NCBI GenBank assembly: GCA_025094145.1
Contig: JALLLS010000029.1
Coordinates: forward strand, 186,001 to 250,000
DNA length: 64,000 nucleotides
Direction: 5' to 3'
Origin: Spinellus fusiger
Taxonomy: Eukaryota > Mucoromycota > Mucoromycetes > Mucorales > Phycomycetaceae
Shown: positions 11,645 to 23,754 of the stretch, piece after piece
Numbering within the stretch: position 1 is the first letter of the stretch
How the letters are laid out: each line of letters begins with the position of its first letter
Program-made: the position numbers and the translations under genes
The notes under the pieces: model-generated
The model's input: the letters and a program-made list of their open reading frames with translations, nothing else
Database searches by the model: none
What the model was told of the DNA's origin: nothing

Positions 11645-12290
11645 GTATTTATACCCTTTGATGCATTCACATCTCTGTTCTAAACAATTCCGCAACTTTG
11701 GCAAGCGCGGATATTGTTGAAATTCACTAATACCTCAGTGAGGATATTTGTGTTGCAAGTATGGCAGATCTTGAGAACAAAAAAAGAAAACAAAACAGAG
11801 TAACTGTTAAAAGAGCTTTTCATATTGAGTGAGAGGTCAATCATGCTTACCCTCGATGTAAAGAACTCATCGACATCAACCAGAAGAAGATCACCACTCT
11901 TTTGTCTCTTTTTCAGTGATTGATATAATATTCTTGTCAAACCAACACGATGGCCTTTGAACTTGACAGCATCTTTTCCTTTCATTCTTGCACCATAAGC
12001 AACAACTGGCAGCTTGGTAGGATCATACTCCAATCCTTTTAGGTGCCAATAACCCTTTTCAATAATAGAATAGTAGTAAGAATAATTAGTTCGAGATGTA
12101 TTAATGTACTCTATGTGTGTGTCGTATTACCCTTGCACTGGCACTTTCTTGCCTTTGTAATGGATTCACTGGGTTTACTATAGTAAAAAAATATACAATA
12201 GAAACTGACTGACATGTCAGACACAATAAACATATACAAACACTTACCAGATCACAACTGTTGGCTCTTATGCCAGACAAAGGCAAACAT
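11645..12290 (-). pseudogene. Fanzor/TnpB-like RNA-guided nuclease relic (C-terminal part)
   Basis: The minus-strand exon 12054-11851 gives a 68-residue block with VVAYGARMKGKDAVKFKG and VDVDEFFTSR. A GT...AG intron (11850-11770) joins it to ICHTCNTNILTEV, then ACQSCGIV, a TAG stop, then NRDVNASKG. The order TSxxCxxC ... CxxCG ... (W)NRDVNA is the zinc ribbon plus RuvC-III signature of TnpB and its eukaryotic Fanzor relatives. The TAG stop sits exactly where family members usually have Trp (TGG), one base away. A further possible exon lies near 12169-12122, but RuvC-I and RuvC-II could not be found upstream. I take it as a 5'-decayed, nonsense-broken copy. Family assignment is by motif, from memory of the family pattern. 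Confidence 0.65.
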
Positions 12291-12299
12291 GTTAAAGAG

Positions 12300-15200
12300 G
12301 GTAGAAGTTATGGAGAAAAACAGATAGTGTAGTTGGCAGGTATTTATATCCGAACAGAAGAGAACAAAACTAAATTTCACAAGTCATTTGCTTAATCAGA
12401 ACTACCAAAGTAATGCAGACTACAACAACATTTTAGAAAGAAAAAGAATTGCTTAAAGAACAGTTGCCCAGTTGCTCATTGTGATCAAATCGTGTGTTGT
12501 GTTCTTGTTCATGTACCCTCTTTGATTTCCCTAGACTAGCCTTTGTACTAATACTCTATTTCTTTGTCCCTACTAGAGACCGAACAACTACAGATTCATC
12601 TCTCTAGTGGTCCTGTTGATAACCACAGTGCCCTTTATTACAGAATAAAGGATATATTTTACAAAGTTACATAGTATAGATCTTGAGGCTACTTTTATAT
12701 ATTTTTAAGCTATAAGGATCAAAGCTATACGATAATAACATCCCAGTAAATTCAGAGGTGGATCTCATTCTCTTGTCCTATGTATGTTTCAGGGAAGAGA
12801 TAAACTTTATTTACAATAAAATCACTTTATTGAATTCTATGGACTTGAAATACAGGACCAAGATTATACACACTGTAGGATAGGACAGTTACCTTTCCCA
12901 GTCTGCTTGGATGTTCTATGAAAGCCATAGCTATTAATTGAGAATAGCAAAATAGTAAAATTCATAGTAAAATAAAGAAATAGTAAAATAGTATAAATCT
13001 TTAGTTATCTACATCTTTAATAAAATAGACTTTAATCCAAACAGCTTCCTAGAGTATAAACAAGATAGGCTTTAAGGACTTGGACAGCTGACTGTTTCTT
13101 GTTCTCGACTTGTTTTCTTTCTGTATTCCCATAGGGTGCCATTATTATTACAGCCACCAGTTTGCCTTCTGTCACTCCATACCCTTCTCTTTTCTGTCAA
13201 TCTCCGTATCAGTGACCAGCCTTAAGAGGTCCTGTGTGTCTCTTGTCCCATAGCAACAGAATATTTTTGGGATATAAAAGGAAATACATGAACAATGAAA
13301 TTATGTTATATCTTTGGTTGGCTAATGTGTTTGAAAAGAACTTTCTCACTGTCTGTCTGTCTTGGCATTGACTATGGACTGTGTAATTAAACACTAAAGT
13401 TAGATAAAAGGAAGAAGTAAACCTGACATTACAACTCAATCACTGCATTTATTGTTTAACATGTACTATCCATAAGCCCACAGTATAACAATCAAATACT
13501 CGTCAAGATGAGCATAACTGAGCAAGGTAATGTGCCATTATTAACAAAGAGAAACAATAGAAAGAGGTGATGGACACTACTAAAGATTATTTTAGTGATA
13601 AAAAGGTAATCAGTGTCTTCATCTGGGCTTGAGCTCACTATAACCTATAAGACATTGTACTGACTCTTCTAATAGATAATCTATAGCTTATTATTCTCAA
13701 GACAAGTATTAAGTACAAGGTAAGCATATTATCTCTCTTGATTGAATTATTACTAATACACTCTTCTGTTATTAGATAAGTCAAGACTCTTTCTCAAGTC
13801 AGTCTCAGGTGGTCTTCTTTCTTCTATACTGTCTAAGGTGTCTAGGCTGTCTAGGGTATACTCCTGAGCATAGTTATCTATCTCCCAAGAACAAAGCACA
13901 AGGCTTTTAGGGTGTAAATTCTATTGCTATGAAGGAATATGCCTAGAACAGCAGTAGCTATAGTAATGGTATATTATTAGCTACAGTATTATTAGCTATA
14001 TTATTACAATAAACAATTTTATCCATCAATAATTTTATTCATAAACAATATATTTTACTGATAATACAATTTGATATTGAGGTATCCACAAAAGAAAACA
14101 AATATTTGGATATCCGCAGACCTTCTGATTTTAAATATAGTTCCATAAAAGGGCAAAATATTTTTAGACGTAAAAGGAAAGAAAAATCTCCTGGTGTGTA
14201 GACTGACTTATAGATAGTTAGATTGTCCTTGTTGATACACACAAAGGGAGATGAATAGATTGATGGGATAAGTAGAAAATAAGACCAAAAACACTTATAA
14301 TTTTAGGGCCTTGAAAAGGTTGGATAAAAAAGAAACTGTTTCTTTTTTGATCAATCAAAATAGCCTCATAAACGAACTAATGTTCTAGAATAGTTCCAAA
14401 TACACTGTTTCCGAGAAAGAAAGAAAAAAGATGGCACAGTCTTTCTTGATGATATTTAAGGATTCTATTGATATCTAAATCCAAGGCTACAAACCTATTT
14501 AAATAAATAGCCTTTGCAGAAGAATGTAGAGTTGTGCAGTCAAAACTTACGAGGCTTTATCATTATTTATTTTATGTGTATGATCTTTTTCCCCCCAGAA
14601 ACAGTGTACCTTTTATCTTTCAAATGCATTGTGCTGCTATTAGCATATCAAGTCTTATGGATACCCTCCAGGAGATTGGACTATCTAGATAGTGATAGAT
14701 ATAAACGAGTGCACATAGATAAGTAGAAAGATAGATCTTAAAAAGAGACAGAGAGAGGTTTTTTTTTAAAAGAATGGAACACTTCTCAAGATATTAGTTC
14801 TGAGGTAGTGACCTGTCATAAGAATTAGACCAATTCAATTTCTAATTTCTATTTTAGTAAATATGCATAAAATCAGTTAAACGAAATACTGGGCTTTGGA
14901 GATACCATTTTCTTTCTTTATTGAAGAGTTGGAATATATATGTAGGAAGTTCATAGCTATAGCCACAAGAAATAATAAATGAATAAATTGATGAATAAAT
15001 AGAAGACAGTAATATTACTAAGTGATAATGATGATTAAAGGCATTGACGGCGTTTGTACACTGTCAGACACCTCCGCCACAACATAGCGGTGCTGAAATA
15101 GACGGAAGATCTTATTCTATTCCATTTCATTCCAAAATAGCCTTTTTCATATATGTCCAGATGGGTCCAACTAGAGTTAGATCTGTATTCTGGACTGGCC

Positions 15201-16340
15201 AGTAGAGTGCTGATATAATGTTAATTTGTACCCTACCTTTTCTCTTCTCACCCTGTTCCTGTGAGACCAGTAGTGCTATTCTCCAGTAGGCGATAGTTAA
15301 CCCCAAAGTGGGGAACAAGTAGGCGATGCAGTTCAGAATAGCGTATTTTCAAGACACTAACACACCTTTTAAAGCCGATCTTGTCTATAAAATATAATCT
15401 TCTAGACCCTTTACTACATGAATAGTCTCATAACACAGCATTACCATAGTTGTTCTTCCTACTTTGATTGATTTCTTCAGAAAAAAAGATAAGGTATCTT
15501 ATTTTATAGATCGAAATACATCCAGTAGTCGCAATACAAAAGAGTGGTTTTCATAATACAAATATACAACAAAGATCATCCTTTGGCATTGTGACTACTG
15601 TCCATTATCTTTGGGAATTCCGAGCTCTGCTGTAGACACATAAGACTACATGATAGAGTGTCACTGCTTATGTGTCCAATGCATGCAATCATGGTCCTAC
15701 CTGACGCTTATTCTTGTGTACTTTTTTTCTTTTTGTGTGTGTGGATGGGTCTATGAAATGCTTAACAAAAATAGTAATCCAATTCCATAAGAAACAAGAG
15801 TTACCATCAGAACACGTGCTCTCAAGGCTTTAATGAGAGCAGTCCTAAACTGGAACGGGCGATAGCCATTCTTCCACCACCAACCATTTGATATCCTTTT
15901 CTCCCAATAATTATCCCCCTTTTCCCCTTTTGGTGATTGCTTCTGCAGTACCCGTGTCACGTAGCATATTAACCGTTTACCAGTGACAAGCGGTATGCTG
16001 AGCATTCAAACAATGTTCATATTCAACATGTTGCTTAGAAAGGACTTGGATAGAACCTTACTAAAAGCCTCAATAATGGAACATCTTTGATTTATAACAA
16101 AGATATTGATAATTAGATTTATTACAAAGAATAGTAACAGACATAGATACATATTCACTTGATTTTTAAAAAAAGTATTCTAGAATGTCAATAGTCTAAT
16201 GTTTCTTCTTCTTCATATATTGCTTGATACCAACTAGAGATATTGCTGTGGAATGATTGATAGTGTCTATGGATAATAATGGAAAGTACTAGTTTCAGTT
16301 TAAAAGTAATACAGGCATAGTTTAACATATTTTATTTCTT
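12300..16340. other. Intergenic, AT-rich, no gene supported
   Basis: Only short unconnected open frames occur. Minus-strand frames at 15127-15318 and 15751-16005 (the latter with YWEKRISNGWWWKNGYRPF) look more coding-like than their surroundings. They could be transposon or gene relics, but I recognise no family. Confidence 0.4.
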
Positions 16341-16344
16341 ATTT

Positions 16345-16618
16345 TTGGAGTGTGCAGTGCTATTCGCACATTGTGAATATTAGCCACCCTATAAGAACTT
16401 TTGAGAAATTAGGATAAACATATAAACACTTTAAATACTCAAGTGATAAAGGGGTCCCTGTTAGCAGATGGGTAGCCACATTGACAAGGAACTGAAGGTG
16501 TTGGTGCTAACCAAGCAATCTTCCATTTTAATAGACGATGTCTCTCTTTGCGTGTGCACGGTAGTAGAAGAATTGGATCCCAAACAGGTCTATAGAGTCC
16601 ACGGGCTACCGTCACCAG
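16345..16618 (-). mobile_element. LINE 3'-end copy 2 (5'-truncated insertion)
   Basis: This is the second copy of the LINE 3' terminus, in the same orientation as the copy at 8051-8324. It encodes VARGLYRPVWDPILLLPC and a CQCGYPSANRDPFIT end without the stop found in copy 1. A T-rich tract on plus just before 16345 corresponds to the A-rich 3' tail. Similarity to copy 1 ends abruptly near 16618, the expected 5'-truncation point. Confidence 0.85.
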
Positions 16619-16639
16619 TAGATTTTTACCATGCAATCT

Positions 16640-17400
16640 ACAGAGAATAAAAGAGACACTTGCAGGTTTTTGACTTTCCAAACAGTTTTTTTTTATCTCT
16701 TCTTAATAATCTATGTCTATCACATTCAACACTATTGAGAAACTAACAAAACATATTTTTACCAAAAAGAAAAGAAAATTACTAATGACTTTGCTCGTTG
16801 TCTCATTGTATACGAGGCAATTGTAAATGGCACCAGCCAAGTAGAGATTGTCAGTTGCTTTAATGTAAATCTTACTGCTATGTCTTGTATTATGAAAAGA
16901 TACAATGAAACTAAGGATATAAAATAATTTAGGTTTACAATATCCTGTAAAAATGATGGTTATTTTGTACATATAATATAATAAAGGTGGTGATATAGAT
17001 ATATGAATAGCTAATAGATGAAAATGAACAATTAATTCTGATACACAGCTTATGAATAGACAGAAAAACCTAAACATACTAAAAAATTTAAAGCTCTTTG
17101 ATTTATTGTTAGCAAGCCCAACTCTTGAAAATATAAACCACATTTATAATATATAACCTTTTGATAAGTATGAATGTTTCTCATTTCAAGACTGGTAAAG
17201 GTATAGAATGGTAATGCCTATTAAAAGGCAGTATTGATGGTCCTGGATATATTAAGATATTGAAGGAATAATATCTTCTTGAGCTGGCCCATCTTTTTGA
17301 AATGAAGTCAGAAATAGATTAAGTTCTTTAGGAGGATGATTCCAGTAGCCATAAGTACAAGGTAGTGAATGAATAGAAGGAGGAAGTGGATCCACTCACA
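16640..17400. other. Intergenic, no gene supported
   Basis: A 146-codon minus-strand frame (16703-17143) is hydrophobic and Phe/Ile-rich, as expected from random AT-rich DNA, with no domain seen. Confidence 0.4.
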
Positions 17401-17655
17401 TTGAAGGACTGGATCTCACAAAGCCCTGACCCAAACCCCAATCAATCACTTTTGGGATATTTTGGACCGTGAGATTCGAAAAAGAAGGAAAAAGACTGTC
17501 CAAAGTACTCTTTAAGATTTGGAGGCTGCCCTGTTGCTCAAATGGCAAAAGAATAATAGCAATAGAGATGATCAATAGCTTCATTTTGGGCATGCCTCAG
17601 AGATACAATGCTGTCATTGAAGCAAAGGGTGGCAGTACTAACTACTCAGACTTCT
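17400..17655 (+). pseudogene. Tc1/mariner transposase C-terminal relic
   Basis: The plus strand reads DWISQSPDPNPNQSLLG, then after frameshifts a segment aligning with the family's C-terminal helix, then MPQRYNAVIEAKGGSTNY. The last block is the typical end of Tc1-type transposases (MPRR...AVIxAKGGxTxY). The Pro-Asn-Gln replacement in the DLNPIEHLW block, two or more frameshifts, and loss of everything upstream show old decay. Confidence 0.8.
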
Positions 17656-17659
17656 TGTC

Positions 17660-20600
17660 TAATAAGCCTGTATATATTATTCTGTTGATCTTATCTATGT
17701 TTTGTATAAGTTTGAAGTCTCTACTGTATCTTTAATGTATCTTATTATTATTATTATTATTAAAAAACAAGTATAGTAACATATAGGAAATAGGGTCAGA
17801 GAATCTAAAGCTTGAAAGCGTTTCTAGAACTCGTATTTTTGATGATAATAAGTAATAGAAGTAAAAAGAATTAGTTTTTGGTTTAACTTTAACTCGATAG
17901 ATAATTTAATCTCATAAATAAGATTAAGATATAACATCTCATCCTGATAAAAAATAGTTGTCTTGATAGTTTATTACCTTTTTTCTTGTTCTTGGCACGA
18001 CAGAATGAGAGTAATAAAGTAAAGATTATTAATAAGCATAAATATCAAGGTAAAATAAGACACAATATCATATCATAATGTCATCGAGTAAATTAAATCC
18101 AAGGATATGACCTACTAAGATCTTTGTCATTCTTTATTTAAGTATAAAGGAGGTATTGTCAGTAGATAGGCCTTGTATCTCAAATAGACAGATATCGGTG
18201 CATTAGAGTACATGTAGCTGCAGAATAAGCCTTGCTGTTTTAGTCTACCTCCGCTAGAAACTAGATACCTTTCTCATACAGATCTTGTGCAAATGTATAT
18301 ATTCTCACCATAGCTCTAATATAGAACAATTATCTATCACACACACACACACATGGCAATTATAGTACTTATGCTAATCAAATGTTCATAAATTATTGCA
18401 TAGCTATTTATCTAAAGAGACTGTTGAGCCAAAGTAAGGTAGACTATGAGACCCTGATTCCATGTAATCCACCACGTGTGTTATATGTTCTCGATTTGTT
18501 GGTTCAACTTTATTTACTGTGAATTGTAAGACTGCCAAGTAATCTAGAAGCTGGTATTTTTATACAACACATGTCTTTCTAGCAGTAGCTACAGGAGTGG
18601 AAATATTGGATAGGCATTTTATGATACAAAGTTTTATTCGTATACCAAATATTCAGTTCTCAGACTAGCTTAAGAAAAGTAACAAACATACACTCTACTC
18701 TCTCCTATTATAGGATATAGATAAATTCTCTCATCTGCACTCGGTAATATACCATGTACATTGGATCATGCCTTGGCAAATAATAAGTTTATTTTTTAGG
18801 TTTCATATATTTTAAAGCTTCAATCCTCATATATTGTATACTCTTTTCTAGCTAACAGACTGTTGTTAGTGAGCAAGTCTAAGCATCTAACATTTAGTAA
18901 AATTAATTTAATAAATCTGGCATCCGACCTTTTTCTTTTTATATACTAATTTATTATTAATATTATTCTATAAATCATTTATGCTTCTTAATATCAAAAA
19001 CATCACACAATCTATCTTACTATGTTTTATTTGATGTTTGCCACTTTAGAAATTTAATATATGAAGTTGATGTAGCTACAACATTAAGAAAGTGATATAC
19101 AAAGAAGAAAGTGTGGACGAATCGGGTTTCAAGTTGAATAAATTAACTATATTTGCCACTATTAAAAGCTTAAACATATCATCTAAATATAGAAATAGAA
19201 ATAGAAATAGAAATAGAAATAGAAATACCTAAATAGAAATATGTGCTGATTGGAGGATACTTTATGTCTACGTAGTACTTTGCTAAAGTTCGAAAATAAG
19301 TTCTTAAACCATTTCTTTACAGCCTAAAATAGAGACCAGTCATTGTATGTTTAGATTATATACGAGAAATAGTATATCAATCTACTCATTATACTTGATA
19401 AAATAAATATTAATTTGATTTTTTTTCCATGAGTTAATAGTAATAACAGGTTTCCAGATAATGAAATCATTGAATAGTATAATAAAGATTAGAATTAGAC
19501 GAATGAAATCAATGGTACAAGACTTAAATAATTAATGTACACAGGTGATAATGAAAATATAAGCTCAATAAGGAGAAATAGAATATTAATTGATGATTTT
19601 ATTGAGTCTTACTTAACACAAAGAACTTCTTTGCTAAGTTATATTCATTACGTAAACACTTTAGATTGCTGAGTAGCCACCAATGGTACACTGCTCTGGA
19701 TAGCACATTTGATCACTGATACATTCAGTACCAAAAAGATACATTTCTCTGATACTCTTGGGAGAGAGAAGAGTGAGTTCGACCAGGATATCTTGTCCAT
19801 TATGATTGGAGTGGATTTAAATGCTAGTTTTAAGGTCTTGCTATAGTTCTCGAAGTGTCTGATACACAATTGACAAAAATAGCACATAAAAATAAAGATC
19901 CTAAAGTATACTGATCATAGACTCAGAGTTTAATGAATGTCAAAGTGTTAGAATTCAGTTATATGTACATTTAGTTTTACTAAAAAGACAGTACCTGTCT
20001 GGGTCAAGGCCTGAATTCATATATGTCAAACAGCTGATACACCTAAATTAGATAATTATTATCAATTGCACAAAACAATCATGGTCTAACTACACTGTCT
20101 CCTTGACTACTTTCTAGAATCTCAATGACAAGTTTTATATGTCTATCTTATGTAATACCCGCGAGAAAGTCAATAGTAGCCTTAACAAGCAAAACTACCA
20201 ACATCAGTGTCTACATATTCTATGATCATAAAAGACTTTGTTCATATATGCAGAAGGGCATCACTAAAATATAATAATCAACCTTTCATTGGAAATACAT
20301 ACTATTCTTATCTTGTAATTCTCGTACAGAGTTATTGCTTTTATTTTATGGTGTCATTGTCTATCTGTCAATTTTGTAGACCAAACTTAATTCTACTCCG
20401 TTTTTTAATGTGTAGCAAATACTCTATACTCACTTCTAGAGATATATCAACAATTACTTTATTCCAAAATATGCCCTTATATATTTCAGGCATCAGACTT
20501 GATTCATAGATGATATTAATATGGTTCTGATTGATAGCTATAAAACTTTCTTCATTTATCAGGTGAGCTATGGAAAGTCTGACTTTTTTCTTAAGAGATT

Positions 20601-22090
20601 GAGACTTAATGAAGTAATTCAAGATCAGTTTGATGTTCAATTTGTTTACTTTCCAAAATCGGATAGTTTATTCATATCATCGGCAAGTATCATCTCAAGG
20701 TGATAATATAGCACAAGTTATCTATTTTATTCTAAAAGGCTAGCTATAATGTCGTAAAATAAAATTATATATCGCTTATATTTACTATTTTCAATAGCTA
20801 TTATTTATGATCATCTTCATACTTTGGAGCTATGCTAAACATAGTCTAGATAGAAAGCTTTTGATTTTTATTGTCTAAAAGGCAGATCCTAATTAACTTT
20901 GATTAAACATCCGTAAGTTATTTAGTGGACATTCCCTCACTCTAGAAACATAATATATACTCTGTATCTTTATCTTTATCTGACGCTCATACTGTCATCT
21001 CATTTTATGTTAATCTTTTTCTGTTTTCTCTCTCTAGGAGCAAGGATCTGAACGTGAATCTATTTAGTATCAATATATGGTTCATTTGATTAATCCTTAA
21101 TTGCTTTAGTATAGCTTGTACAAAATTAATTGCGATTTTGAATATGTTTAATGCGAATCTGCTAACAATAGAATTGCTTATGCTTTATAACGATAAAATA
21201 TCTAAATAAAGGGAATTTATTTACTTAAATTGGTATTTCATAAAGCACAAGTATATCGGTCATTCAATATTAGCTTGTCTCAGCTACTGTTAGCTCCCTG
21301 AAATTATTAGTGATTTATAGATATCTATTTCTTGTGGTGATTCAGAGCCATAGAGAAATGATAGCCATACTATATTTATACCCAATTAAATACTAGTAGA
21401 ATTAAATCACCAACTATAGATAGCTTTCGGTCTAATGTAATTATAAAAGAGCAGCAGTTGTATGGCTAAATGGCTAGCAATGCTCAAGACGGACAAATAA
21501 AGAACCAATCATGGTGTTACATAAATGTGAGATATTATTTGGCATATTAGTCTTGGCATTACGATAAAAATAAACCGGTGAGCATAAACACCTTATTGTG
21601 ATGGAACTCCCGTTGTGTGCTATGCACTGATGGCGTCTCGTTAATATGTTGACCCCGACAGGCTAATTGGATGAGGGTGTATTATGTCAGAGTATGAGCA
21701 GTAAAATTGGACTACTTCGCTTTCTTATTTCTTATATGGTTTATAACCTTTTTTTTAATATAAAAAGAATAAAAAGTTAAATAAAACCAAACTAAAGTAT
21801 ACAATGGAGATATATTTAAATATTTAAATACTTTATATATTATCTAAAAGCCTACCTATTCATATTACCAGATGAGCATAGCTAGAGCAGTCAAATCCTA
21901 TTAGTAGAACACCAGAGAAATCCAATACATTTAAGTAGGCGATTTATTATCAAGAGCAAATGGCCAATAGACATATATTTGCACACATTAGAGTGCCTTT
22001 TATAGGTATATTTTTATTCAATCAAATGCTCAAGCATGCCTGTAAATTGCACAGGATTCGTGCAAAAGTGGTTGTGCCCTGACAGAAAGC
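17660..22090. other. Gene-free AT-rich stretch
   Basis: No gene is recognised. It holds short microsatellites, including a TTA run at about 17737-17762 and ATAGAA units at about 19191-19226, and half of a dispersed repeat pair at 18143-18312. Open frames at 19648-19887 and 20207-20703 show no domain and AT-driven composition. Confidence 0.5.
18143..18312 (+). repeat. Dispersed inverted repeat, copy A
   Basis: About 170 bp match the reverse complement of about 41808-41970 at high identity, including shared blocks TTAGTCTACCTCCGCTAGAA and CTTGTATCTCAAATAGACAG. There is no coding content, so this is possibly a MITE or other short non-autonomous element. Ends were judged by eye. Confidence 0.75.
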
Positions 22091-22095
22091 AAAAG

Positions 22096-22103
22096 TATAT
22101 AAA
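22096..22103 (+). promoter_or_regulatory. TATA box of the LysM gene
   Basis: TATATAAA lies about 65 bp upstream of the LysM gene start codon. A pyrimidine-rich stretch (CATTCCCTTCCCTTTCCTTT) lies immediately before ATG, a common arrangement for strongly expressed fungal genes. Confidence 0.6.
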
Positions 22104-22166
22104 GAAAGAAATTGCTAACTATCATCATAACCAAAACCTTCACATTCCCTTCCCTTTCCTTTAACA

Positions 22167-23754
22167 ATGAAGTTTACTCTTTTCGCTGTCTCTGCTCTTG
22201 CCTTGGCCGGTATGGCCAATGCCTTGCCTGTCGCTGAACCTTATCCCTTGAAGCACATTGGTAATAATCATTCATTTATCAATTAATACTGTTCTAACAT
22301 AAAATATAGCTACCTCGCATGACACCTGTGAATCTATTGCACAAACTTACGAAATCAGCGTTGAGCAATTCGAAAAGTACAACCATATCACTCCTATTAA
22401 TGGAAATTGCCCCCCTCTTGTCAGTGGATATTCCTACGTTGTAAAGTCTTTCTTGAGAGAAGAGAGAATTGCTGCACCCGGTCCTGTTGTACCCGCCCAC
22501 GGAAAGCCTGCTCACGGAAAGCCTGCTCACGGAAAGCCTGCCCATGGAAAGCCCACACACCCAGCACACCCTGCAAAGCCTGAGCACCACAAAAGAGATG
22601 CTGCTGCTGCTCCTGCTGCTGCTCATGCTGCACCCGCTCACGGAAAGCCTGCTCATGCTGCACCCGCTCACGGAAAGCCTGCTCATGCTGCACCCGCCCA
22701 TGGCAAGCCTGCTCACGGAAAGCCTGCCCATGGAAAGCCCGCTCACGGAAAGCCCGCACACCCAGCACACCCCACAAAGCCTGAACACCACAAGAGGGAT
22801 GCTGCTGCTGCTCCTGCTGCTGCTCCTGCTGCACCCGCCCATGGAAAGCCTGCTCATGCTGAACCTGCCCACGGCAAGCCTGCTCACGGAAAGCACGCCC
22901 ATGGAAAGCCTGATCACGGAAAGCCTGCTCACGGAAAGCACGCTCATGGAAAGCCTGCTCACGGAAAGCACGCTCATGGAAAGCCTGCTCATGGAAAGCC
23001 TGCCCATGGAAAGCCCGCACACCCAGCACACCCCGCAAAGCCTGAGCACCACAAGAGAGATGCTGCTGCTGCTCCTGCTACTGCTGCACCAGTTCACGGC
23101 GAACCCGCACACAAGCCTATCCATGATAAGCCTGCCCATGCTGCTCCTGCTCACGGAAAGCCTGCTCACGGCAAGCCTGCCCATGCTGCTCCTGCTCACG
23201 GAAAGCCTGCTCACGGCAAGCCTGCCCATGCTGCTCCTGCTCACGGAAAGCCTGCCCACGGTAAGCCTACTCATGGAAACCCTCGCCACACAATCAAGCC
23301 TGAGCACCCAGTGAAGCACACACACGACAAGAGATGTGGTCATGCTTCTCAACCCGCCCACTCTTCCACTCCCACTAACCCTGCCCCTATTTCCACTGCA
23401 GCTCCCACTAAGCCTACTGCCACTTCCTCTGTGCCTGCCAAGCCTACCGTACCTGCCTCTGTGCCTGCCAAGCCTACCACATCTGCCTCTGCAGCTGCCA
23501 AGCCTACCACACCTGCCACTGCACCTGCCACTGGAAGTGGTGCCAGTACTGCCGGTCTCCACCTTGCTCCCCACACTGCTCCCAACTGCAAGAAGTACTA
23601 CGTTGTTAAAGCTGATGACAGCTGCACTAGCATTGCCCAATCCAACAACATCACTGAGGTCCAGCTCTACCAGTACAACACTGGTCTCCACCACAATGCT
23701 CAGCATAACTGCGACAACCTCGACAATGGCAAAGCTTACTGCGTTGCTGTCTAA
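22167..23754 (+). CDS. Secreted two-LysM protein with His-rich repeat linker
   Basis: There are two exons (22167-22260, 22310-23754), giving 512 residues. The start MKFTLFAVSALALAG is a signal peptide, with probable cleavage after ALA/NA near residue 19. The first LysM-like domain is at about 30-76 (CESIAQTYEISVEQFEKYN). The second is at the C-terminus, about 456-512 (YYVVKADDSCTSIAQSNN). LysM folds bind GlcNAc polymers such as chitin. Between them lie about 290 residues of AHGKP repeats, very rich in His, Pro, Ala and Lys, in larger units that end EHHKRDAAAAPA. Lys-Arg pairs at about 126-127, 193-194, 280-281 and 372-373 look like Kex2 sites. A Thr/Ser/Pro/Ala-rich stalk precedes LysM 2. I infer an extracellular or wall-associated chitin-binding protein, possibly a processed precursor. 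The His repeats might bind metal. Confidence 0.85.
22490..23285 (+). repeat. Coding minisatellite (AHGKP and larger KR-ended units)
   Basis: Tandem 12-bp (AHGK) and 15-bp units encode the His-rich linker of the LysM protein. They are organised in about three longer blocks, each ending in an EHHKR-coding segment followed by a GCT-rich Ala run. Because the units keep frame, the opposite strand also stays open for 470 codons. Copy number is probably variable between strains. Confidence 0.85.

Noticed and set aside
11394..14242. Possible short repeat family sharing TCCTGGTGTGTAG and TATAAAAGGAAAT words (11417, 13270, 14187, also 41603)
   Set aside because: Shared words are 13-18 bp with no extended alignment by eye; this could be chance in AT-rich DNA or very old copies.
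15751..16005. 84-codon minus frame with a Trp-rich segment
   Set aside because: It looks somewhat coding-like, but I recognise no family and found no splice partners, so it is only noted under the intergenic entry.
22294..23706. 470-codon open frame antisense to the LysM gene
   Set aside because: It is a by-product of in-frame tandem repeats; it reads as Arg/Leu/Ser/Gly repeats with no start context, and the sense strand has signal peptide, splice site and LysM domains.
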